Of a DNA stretch of 64,000 bases, positions 35,736 through 47,932 are shown one piece after another (the first letter of the stretch is position 1; every line of letters starts with the position of its first letter). Source of the stretch: Lobosporangium transversale (Eukaryota > Mortierellomycota > Mortierellomycetes > Mortierellales > Mortierellaceae); NCBI RefSeq assembly GCF_002105155.1, contig NW_019029021.1, positions 248,001 through 312,000 on the forward strand, in the 5' to 3' direction. The position numbers and the translations under genes are program-made. The notes under the pieces were generated by a model. The model saw only the letters and a list, made by a program, of their open reading frames with translations. It was not told the DNA's origin and searched no databases.

Positions 35736-36838
35736 TTAATAATTAACCCAAAAATCCAGTGGCAGAAGTGAACGCATTGCTCGCCAATGGTCTTCAGCGC
35801 CTAATTTTTGCATAGCATTTAGTGTGTTGTTACGATCAAGAATCAGTTCGCCTTTGGAAGCATCGAATGGCGTTGATAGTGGCCAGTCTTGAAAACTTGA
35901 TAAAATCCAGTCACGCATTACACTAGGTCGAAGTGCATGGTCGATATGACCGCCTGCTTTTTGTAATCGTTCCAGTTCTTCTTGAGAAGGAAATGGTGGA
36001 GGAACATATTGATCAAACTCTATAGGGATCTGGGAAGCGAAAAACACCATGTTCTGATAGGCCTCGGGCTCTTCGGGGCTCTCTTTGAAGCCAATCACAT
36101 GCTTGAATGCTGCATGGAGGGTGCGACGGACAGAATTGAGCGCCTGAGATTTGGCAGGGTGTTCAGAACCAACCATGTTCTATGCCAGGTCAATTACAGA
36201 AAAAAATCACATTAGGAAAATAAACAAAAAAAAAAAAAAAAAAAAAAAAAGCTGTGATCGTCTAAAGTGGGTTGGTCAACACTTAAAGCAAAGAAGACCA
36301 GATTGACATGCAAATAAAGAAAGAAAGATAATAGAGGAAAAGGTACTAGCAAACAATGCTTACTAAGGCAAGCACACCATCGGGTTTCATGATTCTTTGA
36401 ATATCATATAGAGCCTCAAGAGAAAACAATTGAGGAGGTACACCACCGCCTGTAAAGACATCATGGATCACGTAATCGTACTCGCCCTCAGGCGCGTCCT
36501 TGATGAATTGTCTGCCATCTTGGATAAAGAGTCGATGCGGTTGTGGCCAGTCGAAATATTGCGTCGCATAATTAGCTACCACAGGATCAATTTCTACTAC
36601 ATCCACAAGTACCCCTTTTTGAATCAACGAACTTGAGGCGATGCCAACTCCCAGACCACTAATCGTAGTTGCAATTATATTGATGTAAATATTGATGTGC
36701 TTTTTATGCGTAACAGGTAGCTTTACTTCTCACCAAATCAAGACATAATTGAATATCGAGAGAAACAACATACATTTGGAGAGCCATTTCTTGCTTGCTC
36801 TTCTCGCGGTTCTTGATCAGCTGGACGGCTATGCGAAG

Positions 36839-36876
<38 letters not shown>

Positions 36877-37494
36877 CAACAGAAGGTTTTTTTTTTTTTT
36901 TTTGCAACATCTATTACTGAATTATACGCATTACCCTCAGGGATGTAAAAAGTTCCAAAGATAGAGTCACCAGTCTCAGCATACATGCCACCGATCAATG
37001 AGTGTCCAGCACGCATAACTCGGATATGAAGGTCATTTCGTGTCGTGTGCTCATCTACTACACTAATCCAGCCGGTAACACTCTCATTCCTTGCCAAAAT
37101 TGTGAAGTTACTATTGGGTGGATTATGAGCCTAAATCATGAAATAATAAAAAAGTTGTTATTGAGAGTAGACAACTTATGGCTTTTTTGCTTTTCTTTTC
37201 TTTTTTTTTCTTTTTACCTTTGTTACCCCTGGCTGGCATTGAGGGTTTCGAGTGTAGTTTTGAGCAACCATGGCAAGCACAAGGGCTAGTGGAATAAAAC
37301 TCATCACAAGCGATGCACGGCCGGATGCAGTAGTAACCCTGGGCTTCTCTCTGTTCTCTAGCCGTTCATCTGGAAGGGCTACTTCTCCATGGATGATTGT
37401 CAGTGCTTTTTTTTTTTTTTTTTTTTTTAAATAAAGGTTAGATTAATCGGATTAATTTTATTTTCTAATTGCATTTTGATATGAGAGCATTGTT

Positions 37495-37525
<31 letters not shown>

Positions 37526-38521
37526 CAACTCACTTTTATGAAGACCAGAGACGACAGCTACCAAGATGGCTGCTGCATATACACGCGGACAATTAGGCCC
37601 TTGTGGCGCCATCTGGAAGATTACTAACGTCAGCCCTAAAATGGCTCCGACATGGATCACCACGCAGCTCATCCAAGTTCGGACATGAACGCGCTCATAG
37701 GAACGAAGAACACATGCCAATGTGTTTGCAAAACCCAATGACGCCAAAACAGGGTATGCAAAGAATAACTGAGTCAAGTGGGGACCTTTCCAAGGCCCAA
37801 ACTCGCCACTATACTTGAACATGACGTGGATTGTAAATAAAGAGCTGGCTAATAAGAGTGCACACATGTCCAAGCATGTGATGATACCCTTTCTTAAGTT
37901 GGCATCTTTATGAAAACCAGCGGCTGTTGACTCAGCAGCAGTCCTTGAGGGTTTGCTCTTTGATAATAATAACGCAGAAGACATGGTCGAAGTTCTGGTA
38001 GATCCAGAAAAATAGGTATAAGCAATGCCCAGCATGACACCCACACCAACAGAGGCAAGAGACAGCTTTAGGAATAGCTCCTCGATGAATATGCTGCCAT
38101 AAATGGGCTCCATCATACTAGGGGCGACTCTCAGGATCATGCCTGCGACTAAAGGCGTCAAAATGATCAAAGATGCCCTGGTCACAGTCAATAAGAGCTC
38201 CAGAAGCATGGTTTGTGAATGCGGTGGTTTTTGACCATTGTGCGCAGTCTTCATGGTTGCTACGCCCGATTGTTTAAATTTGCTAGAGGCATTGGCGCAG
38301 GCTTCTTTATTGGAAGCTTCAGTGGAGGTATAAAGGGAGGAAGAAGAGGTTGTCGTTGAAGAGAACGAGGAGAAGTGCTTCTGAGTCGTTGTTGAAGACG
38401 TGACTCCAACAGTATCCACTGAGGATGAGGTCGCAGCCGATTCAGAAAAGCTTTTACTTGAATCTGCCCCACTCGCGGCAGCTTGATGACCACGCTTCCG
38501 CTGCTTCATTATTGTACTCAT
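35736..38521 (-). CDS. Multi-pass membrane protein fused to a spermidine-synthase-like domain
   Basis: Six exons: 38521-37534, 37405-37218, 37130-36935, 36828-36774, 36658-36364 and 36179-35736, closing to 721 residues. The first about 330 residues have an S/T-rich disordered head and five or six hydrophobic helices (for example SLIILTPLVAGMILRV, LTQLFFAYPVLASLGF, VVIHVGAILGLTLVIF), plus another helix in exon 2 (SLVMSFIPLALVLAMVA). The C-terminal half is a Rossmann-fold aminopropyltransferase-like domain: GLGVGIASSSL, DVVEIDP (about residue 497), DGRQFI, YDYVIHDVFTGG. Similar membrane-anchored proteins exist in fungi, with unknown substrates. The classical catalytic aspartate context is changed (see findings). 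Several introns carry T/A tracts. Confidence 0.75.
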
Positions 38522-38819
38522 GAGAATGAAGGAATAAGGATTCTTTAAAAGTCAAGTGAAATATGACCTTGGTCTTTTTAACATTTCCTCTTTCATTTGC
38601 AGTGGCTTGAATTCAACATCATGGATGATTCGGCAAGAATCCTGAACAAGAATGTCCTATAAAGCATTGATCTTGCAAAGGCGACGCAATCGCCACAAGC
38701 ACTCTTGGGGAATGCAGCAAGCAGTAGATAAAAATATCGGATACATATATATAACAAATTCAATTCTTTGTCTTTCATGAATCATGAATTGAAAGGCAAA
38801 AAAAAACTTTACTTTTGAA

Positions 38820-41316
38820 CTACGTATCTTCATCATAGCCAGAGCATCGAGGCTTATCGATGGTAGAAGAACCACTGTACAATAAGCTGGCAGTCCGAGC
38901 TGGCTCTAGTGTCCACCTACGCCTTCGTCGAAGACGATTTAGTTTATGCAAACGACGTGCTGATGGTGTAGTTGAGTTATTTGCCTTCTGGTTTGGTCGG
39001 GATTCTGATAATGTCACAAAATAAGTTTTTCCAAACAAAGCATCGCCACTGGTAGCTATTATCCTAAGATTTAAACTCCTGCGTTCATGGTGCGTAGTCC
39101 AAGCAAAGGCTCGTTCTATTGCTTGTTTTGCCTGTTCTCCGGAAGCTTCTGTGAGCGATGGGCTTCCAATCATGACTCCTAAAATAAACATTACTGTCCA
39201 GAAGACAAGTTGAGATGAATGAATATAAGTGCTGATGATACTGTTGGTTATCATCATATTATTTCTTGAACTGTCATCTCCTTCGCCGTCTAATATATCC
39301 TCCGTTTCTGACGTAATCGAGGACATTGCTGTTAGATCCTCAGTAAAGGACTCAATTTCTGGCCAAGCTGCTGGCATTATTGATCTACGAATCTTCCGCT
39401 TACTCAGGCTTGAGAGCCCGGTGGGCGTGTGGAGAGTCGATGTTATTTGTATATCCTCAGAATTATCCTGCAAGAAGTAGTGTGTGCATGGCGCTAAGGA
39501 TAACTGAGACGGTTCAAAGTCCTGAAGATCCTTCTGGCCTTTTATTAGGCTCATATTGTCATAGACAAGACTTGGATCGTTGCTCCTTTGAACAGTGTCT
39601 GCCTCGATCATCTGCGTCGATTCTGACGTATCGCTTAGTGCTGTTGCAAAGATTCGACTCCAACGTGGAGATGCCAATCCTGACTCTGAGTCAACAAAGG
39701 TATCGCTAATAGACACTGTGCTTGAACGCTCGCTGATAGTACTTTCGTCACTCAGAGGCTTCCCATCATGCGTTATAGAAGTGAACTGACTTAAAGAATC
39801 TTCATCATCCCATGGCATAGTATCATCGTCCAGCCAATCTGTCGAATCTATCGAATCTGCTGGTTCTTGCTTTTTATATCCACTCAGAAACAGATTCCGC
39901 CCTCCAACTGCCGCAGATATTGCTGAATCCATCTCCTCGGCCTGATCATCTTGGAGTACTTGATGTCGCACTGCTCTTTCCTGCTTCGTGTGCATCCAGT
40001 TCTGATAACATGCTATTGAAACCAAGTCCTTGGTGAGACATTCGATAGTCTCAGCAGTTCGATCCAGCTCAACGTCCATCTGTTGAAAAACCTGGGCCAT
40101 CTTTCTGTTACGTTCCATTTCAACAATCTCGGATCTCAGTAAAGGGTAGCTTAAGCGCCGTCCAAGCCTTCTGATCGAAGATGTTTGTTGCAGGTGATCT
40201 TTTAAATCTGTCACAGCTACCATTGACCCGGCCATATCGGCGGACAGTAAGGCTGGAGTTTCACTTGCATCAGACATCTGCATTGCCTTTTTTGAAAAGA
40301 ATGTCCCATCATTCAGAGTCGTTACTTCATCTTGCGCAACATCTGTAGTCAATTCATCCTCATTATTTCTAAAATCTCGACGAGTTTCGGGCTCATTCGC
40401 ATAAATGGAATCTTGGAGCTCCAAAAATAAGCTTCTCCGTTTCCCCGAGTTCCTATTTAAAGATGTGCGAGCGCCGGTAAGAAACACTCTTTGACTCCAT
40501 CGTTTGTCATCAATATTGGCAGCTGGGTCTAGATAATCATAAGACGGTGTATTTTCTGGCTCATCATCATTTCCAGTATCATTTAGAGTCTCAGATTCTG
40601 CAAATGTGAAGGGTATGATTTCTGGCATTGTATTTACTCCATTCTCCTCATTCAGTGAGCCCTCATGTGCTGATGTGGATCTATCCACAGCTGTTGCGGC
40701 ATCCGTAATAAGGTGCTCCAAGAGTGAACATATTCTTTCGAATGCTGCGTTCGAGTCTTCGTCACTTTGGCTGTTGAGAGTTTCCAGGCTCCGTCGCTTT
40801 TGACCCATGTGTTGACATGGGCGTGAAGCATCGGTGTTGTTGTTTTGTGCAGAGCTACTGGATTTCGGTCGGGGTCGATAGGCCTTGTTCTCAGAGGACC
40901 ATTGGTTGTGGTATGTGTTAGAGGCTGTGACTGGTCTTGAGGGGAAAGAGAGATTGTGGAAAGTTGAGGAGGGCGAAGTACGTTGGTTGGTGCATGAAGT
41001 TTGAAATATTTCCTCATTGGAGGGTGCGTGTAAAGGCCAGCTTATGCGGTTACTACGTCCATCCAAGGCGGTGGGTATTAGGGCTTCGAGTTTGTTCTGT
41101 GTTGTGAATCCCCACGTTCTTGATTCATCTAAGGAGGTGTTTCTTTTGTTGTCTTGATACTCTTGGCTGTCAAAAAAAAAAAAAAAAAAAAAAAAGTTAG
41201 AATAAAGGGGTGGGTAATACATAAAACCAAAACCGCAACCGTCGCATCCTTCAATTTCCTTACTCTTCAAGGGAGAAGGTATTTTGATGGGCCGTAGTTA
41301 AATATGGGCTGCTCAT
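38820..41316 (-). CDS. Unrecognised large protein with a C-terminal membrane helix
   Basis: Two exons, 41316-41264 and 41166-38820, close to 799 residues; the start ATG is at 41316. The intron ends in a long T tract plus GACAG. The sequence is mostly disordered and acidic (SQSDEDSNAAFE, ADSIDSTDWLDDDTMPWDDEDS), with one likely coiled coil (MERNRKMAQVFQQMDVELDR, about residues 440-470). Near the C-terminus there is a single hydrophobic stretch (LVFWTVMFILGVMIGSPSL) followed by an arginine-rich segment (RRLHKLNRLRRRRRWT). That pattern is compatible with a tail-anchored or nuclear-envelope type protein, but no family is recognised. It is real coding sequence judging by length and intron structure. 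Confidence 0.6.
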
Positions 41317-42010
41317 ATGGTGGGGCGTTAGGAGGTGAGTATGGAAACGAAAGAAGTAGAGAGGAAGGGAAAATGAAGTTGAGGATAAAAAGAGCAAACT
41401 GTTTTAAAAATAACAAGAATACTGACGTAAAAGCAGAGCTAACTTGCACACGCTAAATTTGCTCCAAAACTTGATGATGTGATTGATGTATGCAGATATT
41501 GAAGGGCGCAGACAATCCTGAAAGACTTTAGATGACAATTGGTGTTATTCGAGTATTTGATAGAAGAAATTGCTGTTACATCTTCTCATGAGCACCTAAT
41601 TTTCTTTCTATTTTCCTAAATCATGGCCTTTTCACAGCAAGGCGTCATCAACGTCTCTAAATGACCAATCTTCGAGAAGAAAATCGATACTCTGTCTGGA
41701 TGACGAAGCCAGCAAAGTGGTTTGGGCTCTTCCCAAAATTTAAGCCCATATTAAATTGGTGTTTGATAAATCATGTTCTGGTTCAGTTCCATGGGTCCGT
41801 GAGTTTTTTTTTTTTTTTTTTTTTTTGCAGAAATCGAACGGTATTTATTGAGGTTAATATTTTACATCATGTGGGATAGTCAATAAGATAGTGAGCGAGC
41901 ATTCTGGGATAGAATGGGACAAAATGGGACAAAATTACAAATTAGCGTAGTTGGCAAAGGGAAAAAGATAAGGGACTTTTTCAAAATCAATTCTCCAGAT
42001 AGATTATAGG
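41317..42010. other. Spacer between two unrecognised genes
   Basis: T tract at about 41803-41826 and otherwise no gene. It holds the promoter of the 38,820-41,316 gene and the 3' end of the 42,011-43,414 gene (both on the minus strand). Confidence 0.5.
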
Positions 42011-43414
42011 CTAGTCATATCCAGACTCGTATGCAATAATTTCCTTGAGCTGTAACATGAGTTCGGGGTGTTTGTCAAGGCAGCCATTCATGCGTCTCGT
42101 CCAAGCATTATCGCAGGGGAGATCCTGTCGTGTGAGGCCCAGAGTTTCACAAAAGATCAAGTAATGATCTCGCTGATCTCCACCATGGGACATGCGTCGT
42201 CCCTGGAGACGCTCTCGAGCATTTATAAAAAATTGAGGGTAGCACTCTTGGAAATCCTCAAGAGAGAAATCCTCTATATCACGCAGCCATTTAATTTGAA
42301 CATTCTCAAACGAAGAATCTCGATAGCCGTACTCATCTTCACCCCAGAGTACGTTTGCGTCATCGTCATCTTCTGGGCCAATCCAGCCGACGATGCCTTT
42401 AAACTTTTCAAGAATGCAGGGCGGTAGGGGCCCAAGGTGAGCGGCAATGGAATGCATCCAATCTCTGTCTGATAGCGCTTCTCGAGGCTGAAAGAGCAAA
42501 GACTTGAATTTTTCTCGGCTGTCCTTGGGAAGACTACTGTACATTAAGTTAAAGAACTCTGAATTACGAGTGGCCAGCTCCTGCAGCTCAGAGCTTCGAT
42601 CAAATAGCGCTACCAGCATGTCTTGCGGAGCAGATTCTGTATAAATGTGGTTCAGAATGTTCTCTTGGGGATCATCACTCGCATCCTTCAGTGATGGGTC
42701 CTGTGCTTGTTCAGCTGTAGAAGAATCATCGTCTTGAATGGGTGAGATTGATACACGACGGAGGGCATTCTCCGCCTGAAGTATAGAGTCATTAAGGTGT
42801 ATATCCTTAGACTCAGACTCGGATTCAGACCCAGCACTCGTCTTGTCTTGGAATTGGACGCCAGATAGAGTGTTCTCGACTGATTCTTCATAATGATCAT
42901 TGACACGAGTATGACTTGACCTCTGGCAAGATTTTAGTATGAGGCGGGCACTTTCCCTAGAGAGGGGTTTAGATGAAGGATTTCCCATGTCAAGATCGAA
43001 AGTGACAGTTGGACGACGGCCTTGGGCACCCTTTCCATAGTTACTCATGGCCGGAGCAGAAACTTGCTCAAGCTCTTGCTGGCGCTGGCTACGGTCGAGT
43101 AAATGGACGGCTGTGGGGTGCTCTTGAGAGTCCTTTCGCTTACGCTGAAGGGTTGACGCGGGATGGAAATCAATGGGGGTAACAGGGGACCACTCTGAAT
43201 TTTCCAAATCATCGTCCTCACCCGAGTCCGATTGAGGATCTAACGGGGGAGTGCCTGCGATGGCCGAGTCAGTCATCATGGCTTCAAGATCATTTTCGTC
43301 GTTAATCGATGCAAGAGAGCCAGTGTAACCTGGGTAGGTCCTTGGATGATCCAGTGGTGAGTGTCTCTTGCGTAGGTCTGTAAAAGACAACGTTGGGGCT
43401 TGTAGCGCCGACAT
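42011..43414 (-). CDS. Unrecognised acidic protein with a helical C-terminal domain
   Basis: Intronless, 467 residues, ATG at 43414. The first about 250 residues are disordered, acidic and S/T/P-rich (DSGEDDDLENSEWSPVTP, SESESESKDIHL), with a few basic patches (QRKRKDSQ). The last about 200 residues are well ordered and helical: QELATRNSEFFNLMYSSL, WMHSIAAHLGPLPPCILEKF, YPQFFINARERL and a closing HPELMLQLKEII. The last blocks look like a small helical interaction domain. No family is recognised. The gene sits 715 bases from the divergent importin gene. Confidence 0.6.
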   Translation of the reverse strand: MSALQAPTLSFTDLRKRHSPLDHPRTYPGYTGSLASINDENDLEAMMTDSAIAGTPPLDPQSDSGEDDDLENSEWSPVTPIDFHPASTLQRKRKDSQEHPTAVHLLDRSQRQQELEQVSAPAMSNYGKGAQGRRPTVTFDLDMGNPSSKPLSRESARLILKSCQRSSHTRVNDHYEESVENTLSGVQFQDKTSAGSESESESKDIHLNDSILQAENALRRVSISPIQDDDSSTAEQAQDPSLKDASDDPQENILNHIYTESAPQDMLVALFDRSSELQELATRNSEFFNLMYSSLPKDSREKFKSLLFQPREALSDRDWMHSIAAHLGPLPPCILEKFKGIVGWIGPEDDDDANVLWGEDEYGYRDSSFENVQIKWLRDIEDFSLEDFQECYPQFFINARERLQGRRMSHGGDQRDHYLIFCETLGLTRQDLPCDNAWTRRMNGCLDKHPELMLQLKEIIAYESGYD

Positions 43415-44129
43415 TGTTATGTGAATTGGAGAGGGTATGAATGTGTGAACGTGTGTGTAAAAAAAAAGAGAGAGAGAAAGAAAGAGATGGAGTAATAAAA
43501 GACTGTGAATGTTGATGAAAAAGAATAAGGCAGTAATAAAGAAAAGCGTTCGGGTGAAGGAGAGGAAGGAAGGGGGTGGGGGAATGTGGAGAAGAAAGAT
43601 AAGGAAAAAGAAAAAAAAGAAGAGAGGAGCTGTTGATGAAGCTTTGTTTGTGTGTGAGCAAAAAAAAAAGCACTAACGGCGCCATTGCTGTTTGCTGGGC
43701 AAGGTTCCAGAGAGGGAAAAAAAAGAAAAGCAGGAAAAACCAAGCCAAGGGAATGATATCAGTCAGTCCTCATTTATTAAACTGAAATCTCGTCTTCGAC
43801 TTCCATTTTCATGAAACAAAGAGACCGAGTTAGACTAAATGCCGCAATACACGTACAAAATCATGCAGGACATCATTTGGGCACAGCTTTTGTTGTGCCT
43901 GGTTGGTGGCAGCTGTTAGCTATTTTATATCACGTTACTTACTGATTCGTTTATTTATACAATTTACTATTAATTTAATCATCTTTTTTTTTTTTTTTTT
44001 TTTTTTTTGGAATCTGTTTATGGTGGCGGGTTTCCAAAAGTTTATTTTTTTTTTTTTTCTTTTTTTTTTCTCTTCCTCTTCCTCTTCTTCCTCCCTCTCC
44101 CCTCCCCCTCCTCCTCCGTAAACACCAGC
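43415..44129. other. Divergent promoter region with GAGA-type and T tracts
   Basis: Between the minus-strand gene at 42,011-43,414 and the importin gene. It contains GA-rich runs (about 43465-43485 and 43558-43625), a T tract at about 43984-44008, and a CT-rich leader ending in CCTCCTCCG just before the ATG at 44130. Both promoters must be within it. Confidence 0.5.
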
Positions 44130-47100
44130 ATGGATCAATACGTCGCCGGCCTTGAGCAAACCTTGCAGCAGGTCCTCTTTTCTAACGACAGCAACCAGAT
44201 CAAGGAGGTACTATTTTTCAATTCAAAACAGTTTACAGGATGTTCTCATGTTTGATTCGGAAGATCCATTCAAAAAAACAATGACTGATCCAGACTCAAC
44301 ATGAAATTGTCTTGTGATTCTAGGCTACCAAGGCATTGAACAATCAGTTCTTTGCCGACGCTAATTGCGTCCCTGCTCTGGTTCATATTATCCAAACTTC
44401 TCAGCAGAAGGAGGTAAGCAGCTATTTTCGTTCATTATATTTTTATCATTATCATTGTAACAACATCCAGTGTCAGCAGCTTGAGAGTGCATGCAGTGCT
44501 TATATATCATGAGTATATTAATGGCTTAGTATTTTATGTCTGAATAAATTTGCTTCGTACCTACTTCTCTTTTGAACTAGATCCGTCAACTTGCAGCTGT
44601 CGAGCTTCGCAAACAGATCTCGAACTGGTGGTCCAAGATGGAGGAGGAGACTCGCACGTCTGTCAAAGCAAAGCTTTTGGAGACCATTCTAAATGAACAA
44701 GAGTAGGTTTGATCTATGGTACTATCAGCAGAACAAGAAAGTTTAAACTTATCAGACTTGTTGCCTAACGTTATATCACTGTTTCTAGACCACTCCCTCG
44801 TCATTCCACAGCACGTGTTATTGCCACAGTTGGAAGGATTGAGATTCCTGCCATGACCTGGAATGAACTCCTCGCTTTCTTATTCCAGTGCTCCAACAGC
44901 ACAAACGCTGGTCATCGTGAAGTTGGAATTTACATCATCTACGCCATCTTCGAAGTCACCGATGCCTTTGCCGACAATTTGCGCCAACTCCTTGAGCTTT
45001 TCAGCCGTACAATTGTCGATCCTGACTCTCCTATCGTTCGCATCACCACTGTCCAGGCTTTGGGGAAAATGGCAGAATTCATTGAGGAGGATCAAAAAGA
45101 CGAGATCAACATGTTTTCGGAGCTCGTCCCACACATGGTTAATGTTCTTCAGCAATGCCTTAATGATGGCGACGAAGAATCAGCTACAAAGTGCTTCGAC
45201 GTCTTTGACGGCCTCTTGCTGCTTGAAATCCCCATTTTATCAAAACATGTTCAAAACCTTATCCAGTTCTTCTTGAGCATTGGGGCCAACAAGTCCTACG
45301 AGCCAGTTTTACGCGTCCAGGGACTTTCGTTCCTTATGTGGGCTACTGTTTATAAAAAAACGAAGATTCAGCGCCTCAAGCTAGTCGCTCCTATGATTCA
45401 GGCTTTAATGCCGATCGCTGCTGAGGAGGAGCCTGAGGATCAAGATGAAGATTCTCCTGCTCGTCTTGCCTTCAAGGTCATCAACACTTTGGCCACCAAC
45501 CTTCCTCCTCAGCAAGTTTTCCCTGTCGCTTTGGAAGGCATCCTTGCCTATATGGCTAACGCTGAACCCTTATATCGCAAGGCTGCTATGGTTACCATGG
45601 CTGTTTTGGTTGAGGGTACTGTTGACTTTATCCGTCCCAAATTCAACGACCTTCTTTTGGTCGTTTGTGCTGGTCTTCAGGACCCTGAGACCGAGGTTCG
45701 TCGTGCCGCATGCATGGCCCTGAGCTCATTTGCTGAGGAATTTGACCAGGAAATCGCCGAGAACCATGCCAAGTTATTGCCTTTGGTGTTTAATTTAATG
45801 AACGAACCCACCCCTGAAATTACAAAGCAGGCTTGCAATGCTTTGGACGCTATATTAGAGGGTCTGGGGGAGAATATCCTTCAATATCTCCCTGTTCTCA
45901 TGGAAAAGTTGTTGCACATGCTTGATCACGCTCAGGGCGAAACTCGTGCTATTGTTGTTGCTGCTATCGGTAGCGCTGCTCATGCCTCTGGACCCGAATT
46001 CACTCCTTACTTCCCTGAGGTGATTAAGCGCCTTCAGCATCTTATGACTCTACACTCTAATGAGGATGAGCTTATGCTTCGCGCCGTATCCACTGACGCA
46101 TTAGGCGCTATAGCCGCATCTGTTGGCAAAGATGTTTTCAGAGTAAGTCGACTTAATATTTTTTTTCTAATTTTCGAGACCCTCTAACATTTTATGCCAT
46201 ATGCAAGCATCAGCCCTAATCCCTTTTCTGCTAAAATTACTATTGCTCTATGTTTATTAGCCTCATTTGAATAGTTTGATGAACTTGGCCATGGAAGGAT
46301 TGCTTCTTGATAACACTCGTCTCCGAGAGTGCGGATATTACTTCTTTGCTGGAATCGCTCAGGTTTTTGAGGACGAATTCTCGCCTTATTTGTCGGGCAT
46401 CATGCCTCAATTGATTGCATCGTGTCAACTGGATGAGAACAGTACTCGCTTTGACAATGAGGGCGAGGGTGAAGATGACGGCGAGGATACGGCGGAGGAT
46501 TTGAACTACGTCTTCCGTTCCGCTATCGCTGACGAAAAGGAGGTCGCTGCCGATACTATCGGCGAATTTTTCCAGCATACTCGATCCGCATTCCTCCCCT
46601 ATGTTGAGTCTAGCGTAAAGGAGCTCATCAACCTCACCACACATATGTCTGATGGAGTCCGTAAGGCCTCATGTGGTGCACTCTTCAATTTCCTGCGTAC
46701 ATTCTACAAGCTCTCCAACTGTGAGGAATGGAAGGCTGGGCTTCCTGTCGCGATCCCTCTTCATGATAATGTTGCTCAGCTTAACTCGCTGGTTATGCCT
46801 GCCATCCTTACAATCTGGGAAGATGAGGATGACAAGTAAATAATACTTTGGTCATAGTTGCCCTCTGGATGTACCTTCATATGAACCATTGACCCTGATT
46901 CTTATTTTTTTTTTCTACAATGATTAGGATGGTTGTTGTTCAAGTCTGCCAGGAAATGGTAGAAACTGTCAAGCTTTGTGGTCCTGGTGTAGTTGCTAAT
47001 TGTATGTATTATATATTTATTTATTTATTTTATCTATATTTGTGGAGTCATTCACTAATACGAAGATCCTCGCTTCAATGGTCGTAGATATCACTACTAT

Positions 47101-47932
47101 TGCTGAGCACTTGAATTTGATTTTTGAGAAAAAGGCATATTGTCAACAGGAGCTCGCTGATGAAGAAGGTCTCTTGGATGAGGATGAGCAGGCAGAGTTT
47201 GATGCGTTGCTGATTTCGTCTGCCTCGGACTTGGTTGGTGCCTTGGCAGCCGCTTTGGGCGAAAGCTTTATTCCATACGCCAAGGTCTTTGTACCTCATA
47301 TTGCAAAATACTACAAGAAAACCAAGCCTACAAGTGAGCGTTCGATGGCCATAGGCTGCTTAGGCGAGATTGCTGCTGGCATGCTGGGTGGTATCACCGA
47401 GTTCACAGAAGTCATTTTCCCGATCGCTCTTAAGGGACTTAGTGACGAGGAGCCCGAGGTCAGAAGTAACGCTGCCTACACTGTTGGTGCCCTTTGCCAA
47501 AATACTAATTTGGACATTTCTACCCAATATCCAGCACTCTTGACTACTTTATACCCCCTATTCCAAGGCCAGAGCCTGGACAATGTTACAGACAATGCAT
47601 GCGGTGCTGTCGCTCGTATGATCATGAAGTATCCCAATGCGGTACCATTGGACCAAGTCCTCCCAGTCTTTATGCAGGCCTTGCCATTGAAACGCGACTA
47701 TGAGGAGAACGAACCAGTGTACAAATTGTTATTCTCTCTTATTCGTTCGCAAAACTCTTGGATTTTCGCGAATTTGACATCGTTGTTGCCCATTTTCGCA
47801 GAAGTTCTTTCTAAGGAGGATGAGCTCAAACCTCATACGCGTCAAGAGATGATTGAGATCATCAAAGCCTTAAATCAACAGTTCCCAGCGTTGAATATTA
47901 GCTCATCCCCCTTGAGTGCATATCTCCAATAG
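44130..47932 (+). CDS. KAP123: Importin beta / karyopherin (Kap123, importin-4 type)
   Basis: Seven exons: 44130-44207, 44324-44413, 44581-44702, 44789-46142, 46261-46835, 46928-47001 and 47088-47932, closing to 1045 residues. The N-terminus has the importin-N helix pair (MDQYVAGLEQTLQQVL then QLAAVELRKQISNWW), and the rest is a chain of HEAT repeats (for example DPDSPIVRITTVQALGKMAE, PEPEVRRAACMAL-like, EEPEVRSNAAYTVGALC). An acidic low-complexity loop NEGEGEDDGEDTAEDL lies at about residue 612. This architecture matches Kap123/IPO4, which imports ribosomal proteins and histones into the nucleus. Kap123 versus the closely related Kap121/IPO5 was not settled beyond doubt; importin-4 type fits best. 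Confidence 0.85.

Noticed and set aside
43935-44159. Minus-strand G/E/K-rich frame at the importin leader
   Set aside because: Translation of CT-rich leader sequence; no start context or family.
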